Assembly (NCBI RefSeq): GCF_003369915.1 | Contig: NC_046675.1 | Coordinates: forward strand, 29,078,001-29,142,000 | Direction: 5' to 3' | Source of the DNA: Drosophila miranda | Lineage: Eukaryota > Arthropoda > Insecta > Diptera > Drosophilidae | Length of the DNA: 64,000 bases | In this document: piece after piece, positions 1 through 14,339 of the stretch | Layout: the number at the start of each line of letters is the position of its first letter | How positions within the stretch are numbered: the stretch's first letter is position 1 | Position numbers and translations under genes: made by a program | Notes under the pieces: generated by a model | What the model saw: the letters and a program-made list of their open reading frames with translations, nothing else | What the model was told of the DNA's origin: nothing | The model's database searches: none

Positions 1-95
1 GATCCTTCTTTGGTATCAAGGACTTGCCCTGGCCCATTGATGGCCATGTCAGGGGGTTCTTCTTCAGCAGCGGCATGGCCTTGGTCGATTGCCAT
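1..95 (-). CDS. Possible partial N-terminal coding exon running off the left edge
   Basis: A minus-strand frame opens with an ATG at 95-93 (context GCGACTATGGCA) and stays open to base 1, giving about 31 codons rich in Ala, Glu and Pro (start MAIDQGHAAAEEEPPD). A plausible splice acceptor (pyrimidine-rich stretch then GGGGCAG) lies about 18 nt upstream of the ATG. The frame stays open upstream to a TAG near 178. I do not recognise the protein. It could be the cytosolic N-terminus of a gene whose body lies left of the window, or chance. Confidence 0.25.
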   Translation of the reverse strand, partial: MAIDQGHAAAEEEPPDMAINGPGQVLDTKEG

Positions 96-3000
96 AGTCG
101 CTGACTGGTGACCTGCCCCAAGAGACACAACGAACGTCCTGGCAGGACGTGATTTAAGCGAGCCAACAGCATTTTTCTAGATTATCAACTAATTTTTGTG
201 TGATTTTTGCAAGGCTACAAATATTTTCTTGCCTGTTTGATGGTGATTTTGTTACTTGATTAAACGATTGAATGGGAGAGAAAAGGCTGCTAGGATAAGA
301 GATATTTTCCAAATCAGAAAAATAGCTTACAGATTCAGATTTGGTGAGGAATGCCACAGAGATGCGTCGGTCGCCAAAGAATGCACCAGAAATATTTGCA
401 CGTGCCGCCACAGAAGACTTCTAAATGATAGCAGAAAATTGTCTCAAATTGAAGGTTAATTGGTTTCCCACAGATAAATTCGCTGTGTCAATTGGGATTC
501 ACAGATATCAAAATTGAATTCATTCAATAAATAAAAAGTCCATTTGGTCAATTCGAAATTATAATTTCAGATGCCCTCCCAAACGAGATTGTTTTGTGAG
601 GTGGCAATTTAGCCAATGAATATGGAAAATGCTGGTACATTGTATAAGAATTGGCAATTTATTTATGCCAAAAAATTTGATTGAATGTGGGCTTGCAAAT
701 GCTATTTCAAGCTGTCACAAAGCACAAAAAAAAAGAAATAGGAATAATTTAAATATGAAAATGAATGCAGAATGGCAAATGCACAAGAAAAAATCATGTA
801 TGATATAATATATTTATTTTTAAAGAGCAGAACTATCGCAGAAGCTTTGCCAACCATTTTGTGGGAACTCAGTTTGATTAATCTTAAGTTTTCTTTTCCC
901 TTCAATCGACTAATGAAATCGTCGATGTATTGTATCGATGGGCCCGAGAGGCAACGAAAACCAAACCAGTTAGAGGCAGACAAAGCCGTCGCCTCTGATC
1001 TCATACAACATTCTACCCGTCTCTTTTTTCTGTTTGGTTTATTTCTCTGACTTTTTGCAATTTGTGAATCAGCACGGCTGTTGCTACTGCTGGGCTTACT
1101 ATAGTTTTTACACAATACAATAATTTACATAGTCGTACATCCCGCACCGACGGACAGAGTGATGGAGACGGAGGGAGAGCAGGGGGCGATGGCGGTGCAC
1201 TAGTTTGCTACCTAATTATTTGCGCAGTTTAAGTGTCGGCACAGAAAAAGCCAAAGACCCCTAGACCGGACTCATATAAGAGACAGCTGCTGTATGTGTG
1301 TGTGTGTGTGGGGGATATGTTCCTGTGTTTGTGTGTTTCTGTGTTTGCTCATTATGGAGACGAGAACTAGAATTTCCTAGAATCAATAGAACGCAAATGA
1401 AAGGGGACATGCCGTCATTAGAAACGCCTGCGTTTCAAGCAAGCAACCCCCCGCCCGGTAAGGATACCGTCTCAGGCTTATTGTTTACATAATTACGTGT
1501 ATGTATGTATATATGTATGCTCATGTAGGACCCCAAGGACGAGCCATCTCTAGGAGGTAGGACATTGCCGCAGCAGCAGCAGCTGTTCCTTAAATATTGG
1601 AGGCAATTTAATTGTCTCCAGCTGCGCGAAACGTCGGGCCGAAAACATGTACAGGGTACATATACGGATTTACAATATAATTTCTTATCGGTAGACTTTG
1701 GAGAACACCGCTTTGGCGCTTTCTTTTGGGGTACTTTCCGAGTCATCAATCAGCCCGAACTAATTCAAAAAATTCGCTATTGCCTGATCATCAATGATCA
1801 TCAATTGCCGTCAAAGTGGGTTTCTAGTGGCTAGATCTGGGTATAAATCATCGTGAAGAGAACTGTATGTATATGGTCTACATGAGGTGTGCAACTTAAT
1901 TATATATATAGTTGTGCGCCTTAGATTGGATGACAGCATTGTGGCTGATGTCATGATGAGAGACTTGCCTAAATTGGGTAAACTTTATGGCAAGTCATTT
2001 AATGGTAAATTTACAACATGACAGCAGTTTCAAATATCTATTTAGAAATGTATATAGTCTTCTATATCGCTTACTATATAATTTTCAACTTACTTGAGTC
2101 CAATTTTGAACTGATCAAATGCCGCCATGGAAGACATTTTGGTGTTCTCTTATGGTCTTCGGTTCAAATTTAATCAAAAGATTGTATTTGGCTCTACTTT
2201 CTTTTTGTTATTATTATATTATTATATGTATATTTATAAATTTTTGTGTTTCTTTGGTTTCTTCTCTTATAAATATTACAAAAATTACTTTTTATTTTGT
2301 ATCAAAATGTGTGTTGAACAATTAACAGCTGTTTTTGTGTTTTCGGTTTTTGTTTTTTGTTGTTTTTTTGGTTGGCCTTGCAAGGACTATGCGTTGTGTA
2401 TCAACAAAAATACAGTCTCTGTCGCTGTAGCTTTGCTACTGATAAGGAGCTTTCCTGTCCTGCGCACAAACACAGTGACAAGAACACCCACAGGACGAAG
2501 CCCGTTCCCGCACAGCAGGAAAAACACACACGCGCTCTTGTGGTACACGCAGGATAATTTACACGTCGAAAAAAGCACAGATTCCCAAGTTAGCATTTAT
2601 CACATAATACGCGTAAAACAATCAGATTTTTGTTGAAATTCTTTGAATACTGCCACACAACTATTACTCGGTTTTTTGTAGTATATATAGTTTTGTTGCT
2701 TTTGTTGATGATGGAACACGGTGGAACGGTGTGTGTGTGTGTCCGGATTGTTCAGTTCAGCTTTTGTTGCCGTTACGCGTCCGATTGGCGTGAAGGCAGC
2801 TCATCAACTGTCCGCAAAAGCACGCGCTATAAAAGTTCTAAACGAAACACCACACCGAAAAAGCTTTTCCCACTGAGACCGAGACAGAGACCGATACCGA
2901 GACAGAGACCTGAACATAGAAGCATGCGATGCGATGCGTGTGTGAGAGCTGATGGGTGGGTGGGGTATCTATCAACGTTATCTATAATTCAGTAGCCTCA

Positions 3001-6000
3001 CAATTATGTTTATTGAGGCATTCTTCTATTGAATACTGAGTCACTCTCGCAATTACATGGCAAAAAATTACTTTTGACTTTGTCCTGCGGCATTTATTAT
3101 TGAGCGGCACTCCTCATATGAGCTTTATCAGAGCCTCAACCAAAAATAAATAAATACTAGATAAGAAAAACCGTATTGATACGCTATGACGGGAGGGTAC
3201 CAAGTTCTGATTTTGCTGATTCGACACTAAAATTCCATGTATCGCCGTGTCTTCTTCATATTTTGTTTGACGACGTTGGGTGACATGTGGCGTATGTGTA
3301 ATCTTTATGGCCCACTCATCGTGTGATAAGAATGGTTGGAACCAATTTTGCGAATGAGTCAGTTTATTGTATTTGCCGGAGGGGAGTACTTCTAGGAAGC
3401 TGTCTGCCATCGATCTTCGGTTATCGGGAAAGTACCCACTCGTGCGGGGGCCCGATAGACCAAGTAGGACCATAAGTAGTGTCTAATACTCGATGGGGCA
3501 GCAATATGGTAGAATAATCAAGATTTTGTATGGCAAGAGTGTTTTCTTACACTTTTAATACACATATACTTCGTATTTCTTACACTTAAAGCTTGAAACT
3601 ACTTTTAGTAACCGGGAAAGCACCGTTTGGGCACTTCAATAGACTATTGAGAAGTTCTATATAAGAAGTGGGTTGTATTTCTATGAAATGGGGAAACAAA
3701 CCCCACGATAAAATTATCATTGTTACTTTAAGTTTTTAGATTTCTCTCATAATTCTTTCATTTTAAGCCCGAAACTACTTATGACTTCATCGCAGCTCCA
3801 ATTTACGAGTTAGCCTTGCTTTCTCCCACTCTAGACCCTCTGTATACCAGGAAATTTTGTATTACCTCAGATAAAGTCATTCATTATATGTGGGGCATGT
3901 TGTTGTGCTTGTCTCCGGCTGCCACACGCGCCCAATGGTCCCTTGAGGCAAAGCAAACAAAATCAAGCGGAAAAAGCAAAATAAGGGAAAGTAATAAAGG
4001 AAAGTCAACACAACGCACAGTCACAGCTGATTGGAAGGAGCTGCTGCTGCTTTTGTTGTTATTTCTGCTGCCTCCTGTTGCTATTGAAAAGCTTTTCGCT
4101 GAGCCAAAGCTCAGCCAACAGGAGCTTTTTCCATAGCTTTTAACAAGCTTTTAACAGTCGAACGTTTATTTTGATTTGTTTTATGTTGCGTTTTGTTCTT
4201 CTCCAAGTAATTACCATAAGTTATGGTCAGTTCTGGTTCAGTTTGGATTAGTCTGGCATCTGGAATCAAAGTTGATGGGACTTAATGCGAAACTACGAGT
4301 ATGCGAGTATGCGAATATAGGATTATATGATTATGTGTGAATGGTTTATCCCCAACGAATGCTGTGTATGGCGGGACAGTTTTGTTTTTATTTATGATAC
4401 ATTAAATAAATAACCTTGGCCGGGTGGTAATACTAGTATACCCTCTCGTGACTTTTGGCGCTTATGTTGCCATGCGCTTTTCAGTGAGAGAGCTTTGGCT
4501 GTCTCATTTCCGATGTGCTTTTTTGATCTCTCTTGCTCTCGCACACGATCGCGTGCTCTGGTGGCTCTTCTGGCACGTTTTTCTGCTTTACGTTCCTCTA
4601 ATTCATTTAAATCAATTTAGATAGAGTTCTTTTTCTGCGACGATTGCGACTATTTCAGTCGCACAATTGTTAGACATTAAATGATTTTGATTAAACCAAA
4701 ATGATTTCAATCAGCGAGCGGCAAAACCAACACACAAAAGAAAACGGTTTAGTAATAACAGAAATTTTTGCAAATTCAGAATATTGTTTTATGTATTTAC
4801 GTTTTGCCATATGGTGGCATGTGAGTTTTTCACGAATTTCCCCCGAAAACATTTCCACTGTTTAACTTCAACTAATTTATATTTTGTGGGGCCGAGATTT
4901 GCGTGCTTCAATCCGATTCCCAGGAAAATTGGGGCCAGTGAGTAAATGTTTGTGAGTAAATCAGCTATTCCGATAAATTAAAAATTCATTTCCGTTAATC
5001 TTACAACTTGCGTTTTCTCCACCACAACAACAACAAGGGACCTCCAAGGACCATGTCTAAGAAAATGTAAATGGAATATCAAATGTCCAAAAACCAGTAA
5101 CAGGAACAGCCAGCCGTGCCTGTTCGGTGGCTTTCGAGGCGCGCTCATGATAATCATAAGCATTTCGCGCCGCGCGCGCAACAATTGCCTCATGAATTTT
5201 TCAAAGGCAAATCAAATCAAACGGACGCCTGCCACACCCCATACTCATCAGGATGCCCACACCCCACACCCCACACCCCACACTCCTCCTCCGCTGTTCG
5301 CTCCTTTGGCAAGAAGTCATAATTTTCCGGCTCCTCGCGTGACTTTTCCATGCCATTTCGTGACTTGATTACATGCGTCCTTGTTGTTGCCTCCGCCATT
5401 TCTCCTGTTCCTTTCCGTTGTTCTCGCTGTTGTTGTTTTCCTGGGGATAATTGGGGGTGGATTTTTCCCCATATATAGAGTTCACGGGGCTATCAAAGCC
5501 GCATTCTCATTCCATTGACTCCTGCACGTGACACACAGAACTACTTTTGTCTGTGATTTTAGAATGACAAACAAAAAAGAAACTTTTGACACACACAAGG
5601 CTCACAGAAAGAATGTATTATTTTTGAGGGTATTGATATGAAAAATGGGGTCTGAAAAGGCTTAAAGATAACTTTTTTGAACAACTTGCATGAGTTTATA
5701 AGAGTAGAACACTTTAGTTGGGGATTGGAACCATTTTGACCCACTTAAAGCTGGAAATATTCTGAATCCTTTCCAAGTGCATGACTTTTATAGATCATTG
5801 CTTCGTGAGCAGATATGTATGGTACATCCAGAAATAAATGTGTTTTATTCGTTTGGGCAGTGCATTGACAGAGCAACATTAAAATTACTGCCATTTCTTC
5901 TTATACTCTCCACATATTTATATGTTCTGGACAACCATTAATTATTAATTACTTTAAAATGCATTAAGTACTCACAAAACTTTTCCATAAAACCTGTTTG

Positions 6001-7337
6001 TTGAAGGGATTTCCCAGCTTTAACCGCACACAAAATATTTACCAAAACCCGTTGCATACCTTGCGGCTGCCCCTGAAATTCGAAATTTGATATACAGTCA
6101 TCCCCCGAAACACCGCCTACGCCCAAGTAAAACACAAATTTACAGCAAATTTGCTAAGCACCTGTAAATAATAATTACAGTATTACAAAACATAAATAAA
6201 ATGACAAAACAAAAAAAAAACCCACACAAAATTAAAAAAAAGAAAGCCATGTTTTGGGGCCCAAAGGTCAGCGGAAGCCAACGCAACCAAGCTGCTGCTG
6301 CGTGGCTCCCTAAATGTGAAGCACGTGTAAGTTTTTAATTACAATTAATGGTTGACAAAGTGGGAGGGGGGGATGCGAGAGAGCAGGTGGACTCTGCGTG
6401 TGTGTGTGTGTGTGTGTGTGTGTTTTTAGCGGTCTTTGAAGTTGCCATAGACACAAGCTCACAAAATCCACGATACAGTATGACAAGAGTAAGGGGGCAG
6501 GTGTGTTCCCAGGCTTTTGGTTTTGTCGCTTGACAGCACTCATGTGTATGTATCTATTGTGTGTGTGTGTGTGTGTTGCGACAGGTGTTAATATTGTCAT
6601 GTCTGAGCATTTAAGTATTTTTAATATCATAACGCGTTGCATACTTTATGGCGGGGGCTTTGGTGGGGCCCGGGCTTAACCCAAAAACTCACACAAGCGT
6701 GATTAGACCAGGGCAGGGCCTACACGTGTATTGGCAAGAGTATTCGAGTATATACTCCCCCTGCATAATCAGATCAATGTTTGCCTTTGTTGGGCCAAAG
6801 CGTTGAGTGGTGTAATCGGTTTAGTTCTTCGATATGAAAAATATTAAAAATATATATTCAAATATAGACGAATTCAAACGCTTAGCATCATATAATATAT
6901 ATCAAAAAAGTTTATTAATATTACTACCATTTAAAAAATACATTCAACACATGTTTTTCTTCTATCAAATCAGTTCTTAACATAATAATTTTCTTTCACA
7001 AAGTTTTTAGGCCCAAATAGAGTTTTTTATATTCCGCTTACCAAAACACTTTTGATGCAACAAAATTTGTAGCCAAACAAAATATTTGCCTAATCTTGTT
7101 ATTTTCTTTTTCTGTTTCTTTTTGTGTATTTACTCTTAAGGCTAAGCTATAAAAAATCGCTATTTACATGTGTACATTTGATGTGCTTTTAAGGCCGCCT
7201 CAGGGCCGGGGCTTAGGGGCTACTGCTACGGCTGTGACTACTGGCTAAGGCCTACGGATTGCTAAGGGTAAATAAGCGGCAAAGCCGCTGAGAGATTAAG
7301 GTGAGTGCGGGGACAGGAACCAACCAAAATGTGTGTT
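96..7337. other. Gene-poor left flank
   Basis: No open frame here looks like a conserved protein; all are short and of low-complexity composition. I see a TG tract near 1292-1309, a TATA-like CTATAAAAG at 2827-2835 without a downstream gene, a degenerate GAGACAGAGACC repeat near 2875-2910, a CACACCC repeat near 5256-5285 and the TG tracts at 6399-6576. In D. melanogaster alpha-Est9 and alpha-Est10 lie beside alpha-Est8 (from memory). No esterase motif appears in this flank. Confidence 0.6.
6399..6576. repeat. Two TG microsatellites
   Basis: Uninterrupted TG/GT dinucleotide runs occupy about 6399-6423 and 6559-6576, separated by unique sequence. Confidence 0.9.
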
Positions 7338-10300
7338 TCAGTACAGGAGTCGTCTGTCATAGCAGCTATCCCAGAGCCGCAACTTTTCGGCCTCTGGCAA
7401 ATCAATCACTTGCACATCATGCGAGATATTCAGGCACTTGAACACCGCATCCTCACGTGAAATGGGCAACCAGGTGGATGTGGGTGTGCCTGTGCCTGTG
7501 CCCTGTGGCTGCTGCTTCTCGTCGTGCGTGACCAGCGGTATATTGGGATCCCCGGATATGGCAAACTGCACCACCATGGACACCAGACGTTTTATCGTCT
7601 TGAATTCGGCCGTGCGGCGCTTTAGTTTCTTTGCTGCCGCATTGTAGAACAAATACGACAAATCATCGGCATGACATGTGCCTCGTACCTTGCGGCCACA
7701 GGTGATAATCCTCATGATGTTGAAGTGCTTCGAGTCAAAGTCAAAACGATACAGATACGTGGGCGCCTCTGGAGCGTAGTGGGCACGCGATAGCAATGTC
7801 CTTTGGATGCCATGCCAGAAATATTTGTACGAAAAGAGCTGCAAAAAAGGGAGGGAGATTATTATTGAAGTTTATCGCAGATGTGCAGTAATTATTCTTA
7901 CATCGCTGTACTCCAGAATAGTCTCACGACTGGGCTTCCTATCGCCAAAGTAGGCTTCCCTCAGCTGCTTGCCGAAGGCCCGCTGCTGCTCCTTGTCCAA
8001 ATGCGCATCTCTGGGAGCCAAATGCTCGCAATCTCCCAGCTGGCACAGCAACTCCGGCCACTTGTTCACCTCGGGGAACATCAGCAGACCCTCAAAGGAG
8101 TTGCCGCCAATCACCATGGGTATGCTGTTGCCCCAGCAGTTGCGCATCAGCTCCAACGGCGACTTGGGTATCACACAGTGATCCGTTTCGTAGGGTTCAA
8201 TGGTAGGGCCAAAGCAGAACATGGTCAGGCGCTGGTGACGCTCCTCCATGGTAATGATATCGTCGGCCACCTTCAGCAGGCTGCTGGCCTTGCATTTCTT
8301 TAGATGAGCAAACACCTGGCGATCGTTTAGTTCTCCCGAATACCCCGTGGCCTGTGCCAAGCGATAGGTCCAATTGATGTGCGTTGGGGTCTGGGCCCAC
8401 GGTGCCAGTGCAGCACCCGACATGATCACAGTCTTGTGGAAGAGATTGCGGGTCTGTTCCGTCAGCATCATGTAGTGGGTGGACGCTCCACCTGCACTCT
8501 CACCAAAGACTGTGATATTCTCTGGATCACCGCCAAAGAACTGACAATTCCGCTTGACCCATCGCAGGGCCATCACTTGGTCCTTGAGGCCCGCATTGCC
8601 GGGCACATCCAGCTCTTTATCGTCGAGACTGAGAAATCCCAGGGCTCCAAGGCGATAGGATATGACAACCAGGACCACATGTTCCATCATGATGTAGTCG
8701 GGACTGTACAGATCCCTGGAGGCTTCACCCATTTGAAAGCCCCCGCCATAGATCCAAACGAGCACAGGCACAGGTTTATTTGGATGCAGCTGAAGAAGGA
8801 AAATATGCCTTAATTTGATATTTTATCGCTTAGATATCGATAATCTGCACTTACCTCTCTGGTGTACACATTTAGGTACAGACAATCCTCGCTTCCTTGG
8901 ACCAACTTCATCACAATGTTCACCTGACACGGCTTGGAGCGTACACGCGTGCATCGCTTCACCTCCGTCCAATGGTCAGGCTCCACGGGTGCCTTGAATC
9001 GCAGCTCCCCCACCGGGGGCTTGGCAAACGGTATTCCCTCGAAGCTGTAGTAATTGTTTCCATAAATCGACTGCCACTTGACGCCCTTCACCTTGCCATA
9101 GAGCGTGTCGGCTATCACCTTGTCATTGCTGCGAAGGCGCTGTTGGTTCGTCTTGAACTTCACATAGCTGCAACGAAAGTGGGGGAAATAAACACACGCA
9201 GATACTTTAATACCCAGAAACACCTCTCACACTCTCGTTGAATATATACTAAGTGCTTTCGGGGTTTCGTATCCCTTATATTTTTTTTTTTGTTTATAAA
9301 CAAATACGAGTACTTGAACATTTTCTAGTATTTTTTGCGAATTTTCAATTAGCGCGCAAACAAAACCGAATATAAATAGCCAAATAATGAAAATAGAAAG
9401 GCCTAGGAAAGGCTATGGACTTCCGGAATGCTCTATAAATGGTAGGAAATCTTACAAAATTACTAGGAGAACTGCATCTTAAATGACATTTTTCCATCTT
9501 CGAGTAAGTTTTACTTAAATTTTGTATTGGTCAATTCAAGCTACTCCATTAAAGTATTCCCTTTAAGAGTTCTTGGCAGAGCTTCCATTTAAGGGATGCT
9601 AAAAGTTTCCAGCTCTGCAAACTCCAACCCATCTTCTCTCAAAAAACCATCACACCCTATTGGAACACCATTCTTAATGGGTATTTGAAGTAAAATCAGA
9701 AAATACCATAAGTATACCCAATGGAGGCGTGCCCCATTTAAATTTCAAGTGCGTTTCCATTTAGAAACGTGCGCTCGGAACGACGCGTGAGCCGATCCAC
9801 AACAGACCAACAAATTCACGTTGCCCACAAAATACAATACAATATATTTTGTATGTTAGAAGATCTCTAAAAAGAAGACGCGGACGTGGACGCGTCCGAT
9901 GCGATGACCACAAATCATGGGAGGGCAAACAATTAATTAACAGCTGCCCGGCGTCTTCTGACTATTTTCTGTGGTCTGTGGGGGCCAACCTTGAGGGGGA
10001 ATTCCAGGCAACGTGTACGAACTGCAATTGGTGTGAATTATTAGATATCCAGTGCTAATTGTAAGCTTCCAAGCTGATCGAGGTCGAGCCCTAAGATTCC
10101 AGTTGTTGAGTAATAGGTACATAATTCTAGAAGCTTGAGAACCAGTTTTCTTGTTTGTGAATTAAATTAAATTATACATTTCATACGAGACTGGTCGTAC
10201 AACAGAAGCAATTTGTCAGAGCAGGAATTGTTTCGGAATCACAATTAACATATTAAGGAAATCTTAAAACAATTCTGGAACCATTTTATAGACATTTAGG

Positions 10301-12044
10301 AAAACAAACAGCGGAACTGTACAGTGGAATACCCAAAATATTTACAAATAAAAATCCATTTGAAAGGAAAATCGAAATGGAAATGGAAATATTCGGCAAA
10401 TCAATCAATATCTCAATGCATCATGGCATCTTTTTGGGTTGCGCAGGTCAATGGCATTTTGCTTGAGTGCATTCAATATATTCAATATAATATTTCGTAT
10501 TTTCCCAACACGGCATCACAGAAACCAAGAAAATATAATATTCAATATTTTTCCATTTATCAAATTCATGCATCCATGTGTAAGGAGATGCAGAAGAGCA
10601 GCTGCAGAAATTATAGCCGTCCATTCATGTTCGAATACATACGAGAGAGCACACACTGTATACTCGTAGCTTATTTATTTTTCGTATCATGGGATATCTC
10701 TTTTCTGCCGAAAAACTTATTTCGATTATTTATAAAACTCTTTGAAAATTGAGTAAAATATTTGTACAACATTTCTAGTCGAGTACTCTGGTAATTGTTT
10801 GGGGTTATTGAGGAATTAAATATATTTTTAAAGGGGAAAATCTAAAATTTCGAAGTTGAAGTTTTTCGATTGTAAAAACTATTAAAAAATATATTTAAAA
10901 ATTTGATTAAAGAGTTTAATACTAGAAAAGTAACTCTATGCAATTCTCTGCTTAAGATTTCTGCTTCTTCATTTTATATACATTTTTCTTTTGACTTCTT
11001 CGTTTCGGCTTCTTCTAAATATTTTGTTTATTATTCAACTATTCTGCAGAGTCTGCAAAAATTCGTAATTATTGCCTTGACATTTACCAAAACGTGATTC
11101 TGGCCCGCAAAGAATTTCGCCAGAGTTTCCCCATGATATTTTATCATCAAGTACTTGTGGGACATGTACGCAAAATTATTCAATTTCACAAATAATTTAG
11201 CTGATAAAGTCAGCAGCAGCAGCAAGGCCTAACCTAATGATTATATCACTGGGCAGTAAAACGGTAAAACAGCTAAACAAGCCCCATGGACTGGCGCACC
11301 TGGAAAGTCACTTAAATGTTAAGCCAGGGCTGTTTAAAATCTTATCGATCCCCAATGTCTGATACTGATAATTTATAGCTATCAGAGTGTTTAGGAAGCT
11401 CTTCAAGAGCCCGTCGCTGACATCTAAAATCGATGTGTAATGAGGTGATTTGGTCACTCAAAGTGCAAGGTCCATTTCCCGACCAAATGTCTACTGATCA
11501 TTCTGAGATTTCTTTCTGTTTTTTGGCAATCACCTCGTCTAGACTTTGAAGCAATGACGTTTTGAGAGGCATCCGAAGAAGCGGATAATTAAAATGAATT
11601 AGTATGACGGTATTTGAAATGAAAACTCTTATCAACAGCTTTATGGCTGGCTATTTATAAGACCCCTAATGATGAACCGGATTTTCGACTCCCAGTCGAC
11701 GGTACATCTGCCTAGAGAAGCAGTAGCCTGTAATCTCTTGATAAGAAATTGCTCCATCGGCAGGGCCGGACTTGGTGGCTTATCAAACAAAAAAAAGTGT
11801 GTGTTTCTACTTGAGCCACGTACGTATGGTCATGGACTGTGGAAAGGGAAGCGCGACTTATAGATTGATTCAATCAATGACAACAGATGATTGGCTTACA
11901 TGGTTATGCATAAATCTATTCGCATCTATAACTGGTAAATCAGGAAATGTATGAGAGACTGTACTCGTACATAGGAATTCAATTAAAAACAACTTACTTC
12001 AGGGCAATGCGCATCTGATCGGCCACGGCTATATCGAATGACAT
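7338..12044 (-). CDS. alpha-Est8: Alpha-esterase 8 (carboxylesterase), four coding exons
   Basis: Predicted carboxylic ester hydrolase of the alpha/beta-hydrolase fold, cytosolic (no signal peptide). Coding exons on the minus strand: 12044-11998, 9167-8855, 8789-7902, 7838-7338. All introns are GT/AG (donors GTAAGT, GTAAGT, GTAAGA) and phases join cleanly to 582 aa, close to the family length of about 570. Visible motifs: oxyanion-hole GGGF near residues 135-138, nucleophile elbow GESAG with Ser218, acid Glu in NSFEGL near 353, catalytic His in CHADDLSYLF. Trp is present at the position equivalent to Trp251 of blowfly alphaE7. The start ATG opens a 47-nt first exon (MSFDIAVADQMRIAL) separated from exon 2 by a 2.8-kb intron. 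The symbol rests on motif similarity and on lying directly left of Ubc10, as in D. melanogaster. Confidence 0.9.
9168..11997 (-). other. Intron 1 of alpha-Est8
   Basis: 2.83-kb intron between the 47-nt first coding exon and exon 2. It is AT-rich with no recognisable nested gene; the short frames inside it lack domain character. A block of short A/T microhomologies lies at 10,320-10,760. Confidence 0.7.
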
Positions 12045-14339
12045 CTTGCTGTGGTCTCACGCTGCTCTATATCCAATCGATTTCCCTTCTGGGTAAATTG
12101 TAGGTATATTTATTTTATAGTATATGTATGTCTATCTGTTTGTAAAAGCGTGCCAAACTATAAAATACAATCCGCAAGCTGTTGGAAATCCCAGTGAAAA
12201 TAAAAGCAATGCAAAAATAAAAAAAATCTATAAAGCAAAGGACTGGACAACAGGCAACAGGAATGCCTTGGCGCGAACTGTTTTTTTTAATTTTACTTTT
12301 TATGTTTTAGAATTTTTGTTTCTATTTTTCACGTACACACACAGAGAAACACACAATGTCACATCACTTGTTGAGTTTTTTGTTGTTGTTGGTCCACTTT
12401 CAGTTATTCTTTTTAATTGAAAAACTCAGCCACATATTGACGTTGGGCTTGGGGGCTGGCTTGAAAATTTGTATATTCCAGCTCTGGGAGTAGCCTAAGG
12501 CTTTCGTTACGTTTTGTTCAGGGGCTGGTCGGCAACTGAACAATTTCAAGTAAGCGCCGGCTAAGTTTAGTGTTTCGTCGCCGCAGTCGCGCTGTCGCTG
12601 TTGTTGTTGATGATTTTTCCACTCATTTGCTCATTTCATGCCGGCTATGGGGTCGTATGAGTGATATTCTGGCTCTAGCTCTGGCATTTGTGTGCGTGCA
12701 CATTGGCATTGTGTCTGTGTGAATGTGTGAGGGTTTTCCAAGGGTATGTGTGAGGGCTTTTGCATGTGTGTCGCTGTCGCTGGCGCTGTCGATGTCTGTG
12801 TTTGCACTCAGAATGAATGCCTGGTGTCTGGTCGAGTGGATTCGCCTGCTGTCCGTGCTGGGCGCCGTTGTTTTGTTTAAGCGTTATCGTTTTTGTTGCT
12901 GCTGGTTTTGTTTATTGTTTATAGCATATGCACTGGTGCCGGTCCCTGCCTATCAGCATTGCCTGCTATTGTTATAATTATTGTTATTCGCTAGTCTGTT
13001 TGCTCTGCTCGAATTTCGAATTGCTTGTGTGTTTATGTTTGCGGGAGTTCAGAATTTCTCAGCTGCCAAACAAAGAATTCTATATTGTAGCTCAAAAGGC
13101 ATAGTTTCCATGGCTTTAATTAAACTAGATTACTCGACCATTACAATTATTTCATTGAGTGCCATTGAGGATACAAATAGATTGCCCTTAAGCTTGACCA
13201 TGATGGATTTCCACGACTGATATATAATGCAATTAACTAAGTAACTGCCGATATTGTCAATGAGTTTAATAGTCATAGGCCATAGGATTATACGAACAGG
13301 ATAGAGGAAAATGCGTTGACCAACACAGAATTATCCACAAATTGCTGGGGGTTGAAACTAGTGGAAATATCGATGGAATAAATTTCCTTTAATTATATAC
13401 TTTAGGAAAAATAGAAATGCGTTACTTTAAAAAGTAATATTACTATTAGTCCTATAAAAAAGTCTTTAGAAATAGTTTTGGAATAAAGAAAAAATATTCA
13501 ATGCCCCTCAACCAACCTTCAAGCAAAATAAAATTAAAAAAACAGTACTCTAAACTATATTCATGAGGAAAAAGCACTCAACACACAGCTAGAACCTCAG
13601 CTTAATAAAAAGTATCACTGGTTAAGAATTTTCTAAATTATAATATAGTTTTATAGATAGATTTAAATATATGTATAGTCACTGCGCCATTTCCCGGTTT
13701 CGCCACGCGATCTAACGTGTTTGAATCAAGTTAACAGTATAATCACCTAACAATATTTACTATATACTTGTATATACACTTATTGTAACATTTGTTTGTA
13801 TATAAGATACTTAATTGGTCAATTACTCGTCTAGCAGTCGATCGAATTGCCCTGCTGTCCAGAACCCATCCGGTGGCTTGTTTCGTTGATAATTTATTAA
13901 GAGCTTCATAGGCACTGCTCTTGGGCTCCTCCTAAGGGCTCATCACCTGATTTTAATGAATTTTCAATTAGATAAGTTGCACATGGAACAGCCAGAGGCA
14001 GCCAAGGACATTAAATGTTAAATGATAGGCCCAAATGCCAGTGGCAGTAAGAGAGTGGAGACCCGAGACCTGTGTCCAGGCTGGTCATAAATTATCGAAT
14101 AAGCAACCTAACGGAACAGACAGCAGAACAATGTGCATGCACTCTGTAGGTACTCGTAAATAAACCACTCCGATGCAAGATAATCAGCATTAAAAGATAT
14201 TAATGTGAACTTTACTTTAAAGGAATATATTTGACTTTAAGACTAATAGATTTCTGATGCGGTCAAAACGATCAACAGAATGGTTTTTAAAACTTCTAGA
14301 ATTTTAATAAAACAAATACGATTTTGTTTCCCCCCCCTC
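12045..14339. other. Intergenic region between alpha-Est8 and Ubc10
   Basis: This should hold the alpha-Est8 upstream region and Ubc10 3' sequence. No coding potential is recognised. A TG/CTG-rich stretch (about 12,590-12,970) yields Cys/Val/Leu-rich frames that look like composition artefacts. Confidence 0.6.
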
